This document shows positions 23,235-35,602 of a stretch of DNA of 64,000 nucleotides, in pieces. This DNA is from Azolla caroliniana (taxonomy: Eukaryota > Polypodiophyta): contig JBHGNT010000006.1 in assembly GCA_043228905.1 (NCBI GenBank), positions 1,736,001 through 1,800,000 on the forward strand, in the 5' to 3' direction. The position numbers and the translations under genes were made by a program. Under the pieces are notes generated by a model. The model saw only the letters and a list, made by a program, of their open reading frames with translations. It was not told the DNA's origin and did not search any database. How positions within the stretch are numbered: the first letter of the stretch is position 1; every line of letters begins with the position of its first letter.

Positions 23235-25458
23235 TATGGATGACATTGGTCTGTCCACAGTAGTATACAGTATTATTAAACCATCATTCTTTGTTATCAT
23301 GTCGTACACGTAATATATGATAAATTCATTTTAGGAGATCCCTTCTTTTTGGGGAATTACACAAAAAGCTTTGTATATTACATTTTACTGGCTTGAACTG
23401 TATCAAAGTTTTATCAATTATTGACTATGACCTTACCATTCACTTCCATGTCAATAGATCCCTTTCAAAGAGAGCTTATTGATTTCTATTGGTTAGTGTA
23501 ATGACATTGTAGCAATGCACAATTCTATGTATTTATGTTTGTTTGGGAATAAAAAATAAAAAATCTGGTTGAGAGTTTTGATGTGTGTTATGCTGGTTAG
23601 CCGAGAGATTATATGTTTGAGATTTCAAATCATATTCTTTTTCAATTGAGTTTTATGTTATGGTATCAATCAAAGAGATTAAACTTACACCAGCCATCTG
23701 GCCTGAAAAAAATTAAAAGTTAATAGATTCTACTTAAGAGGTAATATGAACAATGAATGACCTTGGTACGTTCTCAGGTATCATAGAATATATGACCATT
23801 GTATTTATAAGAGCCAGTATCAACAATACCCTGGGAATTTTCTGAGATTTCGATTTAATATCATAATGGTCACAATGTAACATAGGACCCCTTGAACATA
23901 ACAAACGTGTCTTATTTAGCACAATCATGCTTTAAATTGGCACAATGAAGCCTTTTTGGAGGCATACTTGCCATTGTTTATTTATTAACAACACATCATT
24001 GGTGTTCTCTGATTTTTCTTTCCTTAACAATTATTAAGTTTATGAAAATAAACATTAATGCACCCCATCTATTGCATTTTTGGCATTCTAGAGTTATAAT
24101 TTGAATGTCATTTCACTTATTGTATTATTTCCTCTTTTCCATTATACTTTGAACTATTTTCTTGTAGTTCTATTCATATGCGCCATGGAAGCTTTCAAAT
24201 TCATCATTGCTAAGAAAAGATTGCCAAAGTTTTAGAACTTTTCCTTACGTGAATGCACATTCATTTTTGTTCACCTTTGTTGTATTTTCATCCCAAAGTC
24301 TTTTACAACAATCTTTTATGTATTGTTTCATTTTTTCCATTACATTTTGTGGTATTTTCTAGTCATTCTATCCATATGCACCATGGGAGCAGGAGCTTTC
24401 AAATTCATCATGCACAATAAATAAATTGTCCAGAGTTGTAGGTCTTTATCCTTGCATGAATGCACATCCATTTTGTTCACCTTTGTTGTATTTTAGTCCC
24501 AATCCTAAAGGCTTGTACAACAATCTTTGAACAGTTGAGATTGCACCAAACCTGTTCTGACGGGTTGGTAAACACACCAAGAGTAGAGTTTATTAGGCTT
24601 GAGCACCTGTGCCATTAAACCATACACCACCTGCTCCTGGCCATGTGTTTTAAAACGTTTTTTATTGGTGGTAGCATTTCGGGTGAGATTTCTATAAATG
24701 TGTCCTTAAGCCTATCTCATGAAGATTTTTGGCCATGTATTTTAAAATGTTCTTGATTCGTGTCAACATTCAGGGAGACATTCCTATAAATGTGTCCTAA
24801 GCTTATCCCATGGACATCCACCTTGACCTCTTGCTTATCCCATGAATATTTCACACGATGTCTTTTCATAGGGTTTCGGGTGTGTATGGTGTTTGCTAAT
24901 TTCAGAAAACCTCTGCCACAAATAACATATAAATCATCATCACTGAGGATATGGGGAAAAAACCAGTAATTCAAATTGTTCGCTTAAAACATAAGTTTGA
25001 TGTTTGAATAAACCCTTCTCATTAGATGAACCATTAAAAGCTAAAACATTACACTAGTAGAATGAAAAACATTACACTTTTCTCAGGTTTACCTTGAGAT
25101 AAACCACAACCTTAAGTGTATATACAAGAGAGTTTATTACAACTTCACTAGGTGTTACAAATATAAACACCATAACAGTAGACACGTGCTCGTAGTATCC
25201 TTAAGATGGGATTCATAAAGTAGGTAGATTGATAGTAGACACTTTCATATGTTGCTTGGAAAGCATTGAAATCATATCTCATACATACCTTCCCCGAAGA
25301 AGGGCAAGATTGCGCTTGCTCTAGTGTCTGGCATGTAATAGCTATAGGGACAAAAAGTGAAACAATTAGAGGGAAATCAAACATGTGTTACTTAACATTA
25401 ATCCTAAGAAATAAATCAACAACAATTGCAAATATTGAAATGGTATCAATTCTGACTC
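23235..25458. other. 3' flank of CBL and intergenic; no gene seen
   Basis: AT-rich. GCTGGTTAGCCGAGAGA with GAGATTTCAAATC about 25 nt later (23592-23632) is a weak tRNA-like pair. Near 24150-24490 a loose ~280-bp duplication repeats GCACATTCATTTTGTTCACC-type text and CTTTGTTGTATTTT. Another loose pair occurs at 24650-24800 (TTTTAAAACGTTTTTTATTG region versus TTTTAAAATGTTCTTGATTC). No coding evidence. Confidence 0.55.
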
Positions 25459-26446
25459 TTACTTTGACCTTGATGGAGGGTAAAAGTGAGGACCCTCGTC
25501 AAGGCCCTCACATACAACCTCACCACAATCAGTTCGGTAGCAAACAATCCCCGTTGATTCATCTATAAAGACGTTAGGAACATCGCTACAATTGTCATCA
25601 TTAAGGACCTGAACAAACACATCAATATATCAGATGGTATACAACGGCTCATGGTTGTCTATTAAACGGTATTTCTCAGGCTTGCATCAAATAAAAAATT
25701 ATTCAGATTGACCAGGATAATAGCATATGGAATATCATCACAATCAATGAACCAGTTTGCTATTCTTGCCCTCAGCATAGTTACTCTGGTGAAATTTTTG
25801 TTGCATGAGCCTTACTTTGTATATCATATATGGTCAAATGAACCTCAATAATTCACAATGTTACAGGGTCACCATTGCATTATCTTAGTACGTAGAAACC
25901 CTAAATGTTATAGAATGAAAACACATGGTATCAAAGAGTATAAACGACCCAAAATCAGTCAAGGGGCCTTTATCATGTAAAACAACCCTAAATTGTAGTT
26001 GGTATCAAAAGGATGGAGCATATATCTGTGCAATAAACCTGTCATCAAGAACTATATTATAGAAGACCCTGATTCTACAAAGTTGCTAACAGTTCTTTAC
26101 CATGAGAAAAAATTCAACACCAAACTACCAAATAAAAAAACAGTAGCGAACAGCCAACAAATTTTTTAAAGTTCATTATATCATTCAAAACCACTCTAAA
26201 AACCATGCAACTGGAGATCTAGGGAAGAGAGTATCTAACCTTGGATGGGACTCCCTCAATCTTTGTTTGAGAATAGTTTGTGGCCGGGATGGAGGAGGCA
26301 CTAGGTATAACACGCAAAGTGTGTTTCCCTCGAGTTTCTGATGTGAAATGACAGAACTTTGTGGCTGAGTTCCTTGATGGTTTAGATAAAGATGAACGAC
26401 TGGTAATAATAGGGCATGGTGTGATGATACTTTGGATTGCCGCCAT
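25459..26446 (-). CDS. small, probably plastid-targeted protein of unknown function
   Basis: Minus strand, exon 1 26446-26240 (69 codons) and exon 2 25608-25459, joined in phase 0 by AAG|GTTAGA and TTGTTCAG|GTCC; 118 aa to a TAA. The first ~45 residues (MAAIQSIITPCPIITSRSSL and on) are rich in Ser/Thr/Arg/Lys with no acidic residue early, like a chloroplast transit peptide. The second exon encodes an acidic, Cys-containing module: DVPNVFIDESTGIVCYR, then TDCGEVVCEGLDEG and PHFYPP. I do not recognise the family, but the clean codon structure, transit peptide and splice sites argue for a real gene. A strong donor (AA|GTAAGAG) overlaps the stop, and a candidate third exon with CCCTATAG|CTATTAC and GGGGAAG|GTATGT lies near 25354-25294, so an alternative C-terminus is possible. 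Confidence 0.65.
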
Positions 26447-26759
26447 TTCTAATAATAATGATCAAAACTCCACTGTAAAAATTGATCTGCATAGAAACTA
26501 GTTCTCAATTCTTCGTAGATTAACACTAGATTATAAGGCAAAAATATCCAAACACTGATATCTACAGTACTTATCAAAACATCCTCGAGTTTCCCAAAAT
26601 GACCAGACACTCCGGATGTCTGTAGTATCAGATTTATGTGCTGCCAATAGGTATTCAGGTACTTCTTGCAAAGCTAAAGGGTATTCCCGTAAATACACAT
26701 GAAGTTACAGGCATTATATGGTTTTTGATCCTCTGGTTAGGTCATAAAATAGATATAAG

Positions 26760-27057
26760 AAAACCCTAGCTATCCATTTTCTAGACTCAAATACGCAATC
26801 TATAGAGTAGGAAACTGCCAAAACCCTAATTTCACAAAAGAAAAAAAAAAATGATAGATGCAAAAACCCTAGTTTGCCTACTTGACGCTTCTGTACACTC
26901 ATGTGGGCAATTTATAAGCTCTATGAAAGCCCTAAACATAAAGGATGGAAATTAGGGTTTGATGAGATCAAACCAGGAATTATATAGCGCAAAACCCTAA
27001 TTTACAGATTGGAGAATAGATGACCTGAGTATGAAAATCCTAACCCTAACCCTAACC
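26760..27057 (-). promoter_or_regulatory. telo-box cluster in the leader of the small plastid-protein gene
   Basis: AAACCCTAA-type boxes occur at about 26761, 26821, 26865, 26991 and as CCTAACCCTAACCCTAACC at 27039-27057, with one in the opposite direction at 26952. Telo-boxes are known in leaders and promoters of plant genes for translation and organelle proteins. Their position just upstream of the ATG at 26446 fits a 5' UTR intron or proximal promoter. Confidence 0.6.
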
Positions 27058-27284
27058 ATGAACATGACCCTATATATGGGGGGGGACAGAAACTAGCCCG
27101 GAAACTAAGGTGTGACGCGAAATCAAAACAGACGTCTCTAAGAGAAGGTGGAAACCTGTGAGCAGATTAGGAAATATATGAGCTGTCTCTGAAAATCCCA
27201 AACCTCACCGAGAGCACGACCCTGTCCATGACGACTACCCTAATACTAACTGATTATGGGAGAACAGAAACAGAAACTGACCTG

Positions 27285-27400
27285 GAAAGTAGAAGTCCTG
27301 CACCAGAAGACGGAGAAGAAGGGGAAGAAGAAGAAGAGATAAGGCAATTTTAACTTAAAACAAAGAAAACCTAAAAAACGCGGAAGAACGAGAGGAAGAG
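27285..27400 (-). promoter_or_regulatory. possible first (non-coding) exon of the small plastid-protein gene
   Basis: On the minus strand a CT-rich leader (TCTTCTTCTTCTTCCCCTTC near 27335) ends in CTACTTTCCAG|GTCAGT near 27290, a reasonable donor. It would splice to an acceptor just upstream of 26446 and place the telo-boxes in the intron. Inference only. Confidence 0.35.
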
Positions 27401-27404
27401 GAAG

Positions 27405-27496
27405 ATAAATAAATAAATAATACATACATATATGCATGTGTGTATTATTTATTTATTTATTTATTTATTTATCTATTTATCTATTTATCTATCTAT

Positions 27497-27559
<63 letters not shown>

Positions 27560-27562
27560 TGA
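27405..27562. repeat. (ATTT)n tetranucleotide microsatellite
   Basis: ATAAATAAATAA at 27405-27420, then an almost pure TTTA run from 27443 to about 27560, with a few CTAT variants. Confidence 0.95.
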
Positions 27563-27674
27563 AACTGACCTGAATGTTTTGAGGTATTTACAAGAATAGG
27601 GCTCACCTAAAATCAAAGACGAAGAAGAAAGAAGAACCTTATGTCCACGAAAGCAAACCTCAATAATTTACTGA

Positions 27675-27864
27675 AACACACACACATACACACACACACA
27701 CAAAATAAGGCGTTGCTTGCTCGGCACGTGAGTCTTGTGTTTTTTTTAAGTAAGGCATGCTCCACGAAATGTAAGGTTTTTTATACAACCCTTTATCATT
27801 CTATAATTAAGTTACTCTTTATGTTACGGATGTTGGAGGGCGATATATATATATATATATATAT
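27675..27864. repeat. (CA)n and (TA)n microsatellites
   Basis: CA tract at 27675-27703 with one TACA interruption; TA tract at 27843-27864. Confidence 0.9.
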
Positions 27865-29086
27865 GTATAATATGAGTATGATGCGTTCGAAAGCACTCAT
27901 TTACGAAGAATATAGATGTCATAGTATGATCCCTACATCTAAGTTAGCCACATGCCACAAACATTTGATTGAATGAAAGGGGATCCATTCTCCTCCTCAC
28001 ATACACATGAACCAAGAATATATTCATCATGTGTGTATAATTACCATCATGTTGTTGCGATCACCTTATCGACAATTCAATAAATAGGAACACCCATTTT
28101 CTTGAAAACTACTCGGGACCATAGGGAAAATCCTCAAGCGCGTCTTTTCACACTATCATACTCATTGGTTCCAATATATCTTTCATAGGAATATCGACAT
28201 GCATAATCACGTTTTTGTCCTCAATACACTTTTGCACAAAACGTGAACATTGATGTTACATAAAAGAGTTTAAACTCTACATTTGTTCCAACCTCTCTAG
28301 GATGTCATTTTTATGCACCTTGGTAACCAACTATTTAGTCGTTGGTTAGTGTCACATCATTGTTATGTTAGTCCAATCCAAGTGGCATTCTTAATGTGGT
28401 TAAGAACAAACATGTTTTTGTGTGCAATGGTTGCCAGTCACAATTAAGAGGACGCAACATTCACAACAAAGCTTCTCACATAGAAGACACTACAATGGCT
28501 TACAACACGATTTTTGTATGATTTGACACACTAGTACTTTTGAAACTTGTCCTAATCTAATCTTTAGACAACGCCACTACATTGCAACACAATTATAGGT
28601 AATGACAACAAATTGTTTTCTTTAAAAAATATGTTAAGAACACATATTTTTGTACCAAACACTAGAATTTATACGGGTCCCATAAATTACAATGATGGCG
28701 TCCACAATGATCTCTAAGCTTACATTATCTAAGGATGTTGATGGAGGGAACATAATAATGATTAATTATTTGTATAATAAGGTGTTTTTCATGCTACGAT
28801 GATGGTATTGTGCATCACTCTAGTCATCCATGGGTAATTGGTGAAGTGTGTTAATGATGTGTGACAATTTGGAAAGCACATATGGAGATAACTATAGGGA
28901 GGATATGATGATAAGCTACGACTTTTGTTGAGTTCTTTGTAACAAATTACAATAAACAATTTATTTTTAGTAGCACTTTACACTATTACAAGGAGCTCCA
29001 TATGAGGTATAAAAATACCACAAAAAACCAATGGTGTATGAGGCTATGCACAAAAGCATTGAAAGAATATTTCAACAAGAGACGAT
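27865..29086. other. intergenic, no gene seen
   Basis: AT-rich sequence with no frame resembling a protein family and no clear repeat. Confidence 0.6.
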
Positions 29087-29390
29087 GATGGAATGACTAC
29101 TTGAGAGACTCCTTCAAGAAGAAGAATTCATTTAGAGTGAGAGTGTTGATTAAAAACGTCATGGAGCAAGAGACAACAATGCAATGGCGCCCAAAGAGAA
29201 TGCTTGAAGAAGAAGAATTCATTTAGAGGGACATATCATGGTGCTAGAGATAATCATGCAATGGTTGTAGAAGAGAATGCTTGAAGAAGAAGAATTCAAT
29301 TTAGAGGGACATGTCATGGAGCTATAGACAATCATGCAACGATAGTCCGAGAGAATGCTTGAAGCAGAAGAATTCATTTAGAGTGTTTGT
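29087..29390. repeat. four-copy tandem repeat (~82 bp)
   Basis: The unit contains GAATGCTTGAAGAAGAAGAA, TTCATTTAGAG, GACATATCATGG and CAATCATGCAATGG. Copies start near 29108, 29195, 29276 and 29355. No single reading frame stays open through the repeats, so they are not coding. Confidence 0.85.
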
Positions 29391-31053
29391 TTGAAGACCT
29401 TAACAACATTATTTGTACACTTGAATGTCTCGAGAAAAGCAACATGCACTTCTCATTTGAGCTCATTGCTATTTTTAATGGAAAAGTCATTTCACCTTAT
29501 TGGGGGTGGCATTCAATTGAGTGCTTTGTCTAATGCCCAATTTCCCTTCCTCACATCTCTTAATTTTTCTAATTTACTTATTGAAATTTAAGCTAATGAA
29601 TAATCCACCACATATTGGTGAGGTAACAGGTTCACGCGTTACTACTTTTCAAATGTTCGAGAGATTCACGAGTAAAGTAAACATGCGTGCATTATAATCA
29701 AGTATGGAACCACATCGATTGAGACAAGCCTAATGAAGGTTGTAAGACTCCTAATTAGAGAGAAACTTTTGGGTCTAATGGTTACGCCTTTTATTCTCTT
29801 TCCCTATGTGCTAAAGTCCCATAATTTTGATTTGTTGCTTGCTATCAATTAGCATGGAATAAGGCGTGAAGACTAAGAACCAAGTAGTTTGCCTCTAATT
29901 AGATGTACGCCTCCCCAAACATGGCCACTATATCTTGCCTGCATTGAGTTTTCCCAAAATGACTAGCAAACTAGGATATATGAAGAAAACAATTTGCTTC
30001 TATTTCAAGGTTATTCCTTATTATATATGACACCCCCTAAAACTCAAACCTAAACCATAGATATTAGTTTGTGTAGAGTGCATTCATTAGTTATTCTCAA
30101 ACTTCGAGATACTTATACTATCGTAGGAAATGGTACATTATCGTGAAGAAATGTTCAACCATTATAAAAAAAATACCAACATTGTCAAGGTGGCATAAAG
30201 TTGGTGTCACATACTTGCTACGTGAGAACCTAAGAGTGTTAAAATGTTACATCAATGACAAAAATGTAAGAGTGCTTATTGACGACCATGATAATGCTTA
30301 GTGTGTACAATAAATTGACAAAAAAACTCAAGTATAATTGACAAAAATTTGGAATATAAGTTTTTTATTGGAAACCAATTACAAAAAGATATTGCGTGCT
30401 CTAGCACAATGCAATAGCATTACCTTTATTCGTTATAGAAGCTACTCGACACATCCTCACAAATAATTTCTTATTGATTCACCACACTACCATGTTGAAA
30501 TTTCGTATCTACACATTACAATGGTGTGATAAAGATTTTGTTTTCCAACATTAAGGTTTTGGGCTGATGGGTGGGGGTTCATCACAAGACTCTTATAGTT
30601 TAAGTTCAAAATCATCACGGAGGTATTTACTCCTACATAAACATCACGGGAGTATTTACTCCTACATAAACTCCTATAGTTTAAGTTCAAAATCATCACG
30701 GGGGTATTAAAATTCATTGGAGATGAAGGATTAGAACTCTTTTTAATATAGGATCATGATGGGCAATGGAAATGTCAGAGAGGAAAATAATGTTTGTCAA
30801 GTCCATGAAGCCAACTTAGACTTCGATTATTACATAATGTATTGCCTATATCATGGTGTTATCGAGAGATTATATATAACTTGATTGAAATAATTTTGTA
30901 ACAACTATAATTCATTCTTGAAGATAAGTTCAATGTGAGTGAAAGGTTCCTTTGTGGGGTTCTATAAAATTAGGAGGTTTTAAGGTTCTTGATGACTTTG
31001 GATGTTTCTTTTGCATAATTTTAAATGGCCACACATAGGGATAGTCATTAGAT
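29391..31053. other. intergenic, no gene; small tandem repeat at 30590-30712
   Basis: No coding frame is supported. Within it TATAGTTTAAGTTCAAAATC plus ATCACGG occurs at 30593 and 30681, and GGTATTTACTCCTACATAAA recurs between them, a compact two-to-three-copy repeat. Confidence 0.65.
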
Positions 31054-31959
31054 ATGACAAATACATTATTTAAGGGGATTATCTACTTCCGTAATTTGAT
31101 AAAACTAGCTCTAGTAAAAAACCAAAGACAAGATAAATCATTAGGTTTCTTCGAATACTTGACGCGCTTGGGGAGAAAGTTAGGTTGGTATCGTGAGAAG
31201 TGTGCCAACAAGTGGGCCCATGTAGCTATCGATTCAGCCTTCATGGATAGAACCAAGGGCAGGATATGGAACTCATCCCTTCCCAAGCAGGTCAAAGTGT
31301 TTTTCTGGTTAATCACCCATCGGGCTGTTCCAACAGGAGAGTGGCTTGGGAATAGAGGTGGCATGAGTAGTTGCAAGGCCTGTAGTGCGAGCTTGGAGGA
31401 CATCGCACATTGTTTGTGGTGCTTCCCACGAGCCCAAGAAAATTGCCTGAGGAGCTTAAGAATCTTGGCTCGGTTCGGGGTTGAGGTTCATGTATTGAGT
31501 GCATCAATCACTTGGTTGGCCACTGAATCGGCTTTGTGGTTTCAAGGGTGGAATGGAAATGGTCCTTCTTTAAAGGTGATGCAAGGAATTGTACAACCAA
31601 CGCAAGGAGGTTCATTCTTCTTACATGAACGCTACGTGGACATATGGTTATTAGTGGTCAGCCTTACGGTTTGCCAAGTGTGGGTATCTAGGTGCAAGGA
31701 GACTTTCGCAGGTAAACGAACCCCACCGGCTAAGAATTTAATGATGATCTGGTTTAATCTCATTTCTACGTTACGAGGAGAGTTTGAAAGTCTTCAAGGG
31801 CCCTCTGACACAAGTGAAGAAGCTAGAGCTCGGTTCCTTCAAAATGGAGCGGTTCATCGATGCTGCAGATGGTGGATGGTAAAGCGAAGTGGAATTATCA
31901 ACCACCACGGTGGTTGTTCCCTCCGAGTGTACCTAACATCTAGATGGATGCTGCCATGA
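31054..31959 (+). pseudogene. LINE ORF2 C-terminal fragment with zf-RVT domain (301 codons open)
   Basis: The frame stays open for 301 codons. Near residue 70 it reads IWNSSLPKQVKVFFWLITHR, then WLGNRG, CKACSASLEDIAHCLWCFPR: the Cys/His arrangement of the zf-RVT domain found after the RT in plant LINEs. Downstream VWVSRCKETFAGKR and LMMIWFNLISTLRGEFESLQ match the usual C-terminal region. No RT domain or endonuclease precedes it, so it is a 5'-truncated insertion. It is not flanked by GA tracts and its sequence differs from LINE A-C, so it is another LINE lineage. The lack of stops suggests it is younger than the relic at 16.7-18.7 kb. Confidence 0.8.
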
Positions 31960-34900
31960 GAAGTGAATGGAGAACGTCTATGATGAATTTGGGTTGTATG
32001 AGGCTCACATGGAGAGTATGCGTTCGGGTAATGCTATACACATCAAATAATGTGGTGTTTTGGAGTTGTTTTTGTTGTTTCCTCTACACATATTGTTTTC
32101 TTTTGACATGCAAGATGGCTTGTGAGATATGAGTTGAAAATTATGCTATGTACATTGCCTTAACTAATGGAAGTAGTTTTTTTTTTGGAAAAAAAAGGAC
32201 CAAAGACAATACATACTCCCAGTTTAGGAATTGAGTTCTATTTACGTGAATAAATGTGTCACTATATGTTTCCATGCGATATGCATATGTGTGCTTGGAA
32301 ATAACATATACTATAAACAAGAACAAAGCCATGTTTTCATTGGAAAAGGGGATAAGTAATAAATATAACAAAAGGTACATAATTATTCGAAAGAAATCAA
32401 TGATTTGATCCGAGGATTCACAGGGAAGAGTGTGACATTACCCAAAAGGCACAATAAGGCCAATCCATACCCTTGGCATATGGTGGTATAAAGACCATTA
32501 GTTATGTATGTACCATGGACAAGCATACGATTTGTATGAATCACTTTGGTACGTATTGATACACCTATGCCATATGGTATCAAGTTATACACGTCATATT
32601 CTTTATTTTAATGTGTCTGAAACTTTTGCAATGTAATGGTTTCACATTGTACTTTAGCACGCAAACTCTGGGTAGCAATTGGAACAATGGTATGGGAGCT
32701 TGCATACATTTGAGTACTATAATTTCATGTTTTTTAATTTATCACATCATACAACTTTACACGATCCCCATTGAATATTGGATGGCCATGGGTGTACTTC
32801 AAATGCACTAGAGATGATACTGATACATTAACATGTAAGTGGGGCAACATGACATAGGAATAGAGACAATGAGAAAGAAAAAGACAAACAAGGACCGTGG
32901 GTTGTCATGTGCAATCCTTACATTATGAGTGGTGAGATTTGACCCTATGCATTGATTAAAATATGACTTACCAATAAGGTATGTGGGCTTAAGAGAGAGA
33001 CTAAATAGGGGCCTAAGTACAAAAGTTGTCTTGATGCTCGTCTCCTCCTGAAGAAGGGATATTCATACTTTGAAGCACAAGTCTCCATGTGCAAATAAGG
33101 CAAACACATACGAGCTCAACCTTCCAAGTGTGGCACTGAAGAGAGAGATACATGCATGCATAGACACACACAAAGCTCAAACAATTTTGAGATAATGATA
33201 AGATTGTTGAGTAGAGAGGGTGATCAATCCTTACACTCCACAATGGCATCTAGTGAATTAGTGAACTTGGCAAGACAAAACCCCATGTATATATGTTACC
33301 CAATATACTACCAAATTTATATCTTATTTGTGCAATATACATTCCTTGACGTATATTTAGTTTCTTAGGGCTCTCACGGTTTATCTTCTTCTATAATAGA
33401 GGAGATCACTTAATTTGATCATTCAAGTTGGTGAGTGGAGCTACATTTACCAGACTTTTCGCTATCTAGAGGATAAACACTAAATGCATAGTTGTGGGAA
33501 TGAACCTATGAGCCTATTTGGTTGGCATCTCACTTATTGAGGTGTATCATAAGGCATTTTTTTGGCACCACTTACCGAATATTGTTTAGTTCAATGATCC
33601 AAAAAGCAACGACTTTTAGTGAATTTTGACATTATTACATGAGTGTCATTGCAATGTCCCCTTCCATTCACAACACGTGAGATGACAACTTATTTCAACT
33701 TTGTAGTTGGTGGGTTCTTGGCATTTGGCTTATTGAGTTGTATAAGAAGGTCAATATTGCACTTCCAATATAGTCCACTTCAATGACTTACAAGTTACAA
33801 CAACATTTGTTGGTGAATTTTGAGAATGCATAGTTGCTTACTAAGTAAATAATGGAACTTTATCTCAATAAATATGTTTGTACTCTAAGATCCCATTCAA
33901 ATGTAACTCTCAATCCGTATATGTCCCAAGTACTATATTCTCCAAAGAGTCAATTCCTTGTGCAAATAGCGGTTGGTACACCCTGAAGCTCTCATCCGCC
34001 CAGTACTTGGCCATGCACACTTCTTCAATGTGGGAGTCACTAAGGGTGATGCCTAGAGACACTTGCTAAATTTAGCAAAAAAATCTATGCTTGTAGACAT
34101 CAACAACACAACATTACACACCAAATCATATTGTTGAAATCTTGCATTGAAACAATGCTATACGAGACTTTAAACATCCCAATTAATTTGATCTAACATC
34201 TTCTAAGTTGATTTATAAACTTTATGATGTAGTCATAGAGCTTGACTATAAACATTCTTTCAAGATAATCCTCCTAAAATCAAGGTTTATGAACAACTTT
34301 ACATAAACCCGAGATTGGAAACAATATCATTGCATAACTAATAACCAGATGTTACATATAAACTATGATTCTTATTATACATGTATTATATCCTCATTCT
34401 CGAGTTCACTTTGTTATCGAAGAAAATAATCACTGTAGCACAAGACTACTAAATTTGTGCACCAAAAGCATCATCGATGAAAATGCTAAATAAAACTCAT
34501 ATAATAACAATAAACAATCCTTTATGCCTATTATTTTTGTCTTCTTTTTTTTTCTTTCAAAAATAGTTATTTTTGTCTTATATCTACCTAGGCAAAGTTT
34601 GCATCGGAACTATGCAATGCACTCAAATTGACTGGCACATCAATCAATGAAACGATAAGCTTGAAACTTTGTTCTTGACAACATTATTATGAAAAAAAGT
34701 AAACTTGAAACTTGATCAATGAACCCTTCTCAAAATTCTACAAGAAGATAGAATATATAAAAGTTTACCAAGAAACAAGGGTGGAGAAGAACATGATGTG
34801 GCAATTGTCACCGAAAACAACTCATACATGACAAGTAGGACAATCGAAAAGAGCCGGAAACCTAGTGACAATGTGGGATTTGAACTTGGTACTTGAGTGG

Positions 34901-35298
34901 AAAGGTTCTCATGGATAGATAATTTCTACATGCAATTTTTTTATTTATGAAGTAGAGTAGAGTTCAAATGGGGGGGAGGGGGGATACCCAAAACTAGGCA
35001 TGTTGCATAGCAAGAGCATCCCCAAGAGAAGAAGTCTTAGACCTTATGGGTTGTAAACTCATTGAGCTTTAGGTATTGGGGGGCCGACAAAAATGCACAA
35101 GAGATCGTCCACCTCCAGTTTTTACCGGACAAGTTAAAATGTTCGACCCCGAGTGGCGAAAGATAGAGGGGAGAGCTGCAGATGAAGGGGTTTCAAAGAT
35201 AAGGCAATGCTTATTGTATTGAATGTGAGTATCCATCCATCTGCATATGCAAATGCAAGAGAGGAAAAGAAAGGAGTGAGAGGCATTGACTTTTTGAT
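31960..35298. other. intergenic, no gene seen
   Basis: AT-rich. A degenerate copy of the SINE-like family lies at 33191-33258 (listed separately). Short frames here show no family resemblance. A GGGGGGAGGGGGG run is present near 34971-34984. Confidence 0.6.
33191..33258 (+). mobile_element. degenerate SINE-like copy
   Basis: GATAATGATAAGATTGTTGA, then GTGATCAATCCTTACACTCC and CACAATGGCATCTAGTGAAT parallel 54268-54330 and 14416-14466 (TTCCACAGTGGCATCTAGTG). Its B box is eroded. Confidence 0.5.
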
Positions 35299-35299
35299 A

Positions 35300-35324
35300 G
35301 GGGGGGGGGGGGGGGGGGGGGGGG
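35300..35324. repeat. poly(G) run, 25 G
   Basis: An uninterrupted run of 25 G, C on the other strand. Homopolymers of this length are prone to assembly error. Confidence 0.9.
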
Positions 35325-35451
35325 CTGGGTTGTCACCTCCTAGGGCTAACTAAGGCTTCTTGGAACTTGAGACTTTGCTTGGATTGTAGGGGTACTAACT
35401 ACTATGTATGTATGTAAATATATACTACATACATATCTATATGTTCAGAAT

Positions 35452-35602
35452 GTGTGTGTGTGTGTGTAGGAGTTGAAAGGAGGATATAGGGTTAGAGTTT
35501 AGAGTTTGGAGTTAGGTTAAAGTTAGTAAAGCTTAATAGTCAGGCCATTAATGTTAGGGTTACAGTAGTTGAGGTTGAGGTTAGGGTTAGGGTTAGGGTT
35601 AG
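35452..35602. repeat. (GT)n and short (TTAGGG)n telomere-like repeat
   Basis: TG tract at 35452-35467. TTAGGG hexamers (three full units plus a part) at 35581-35602, with single TTAGGG copies around them. This is the six-base, not the usual seven-base plant telomere unit. Confidence 0.75.
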
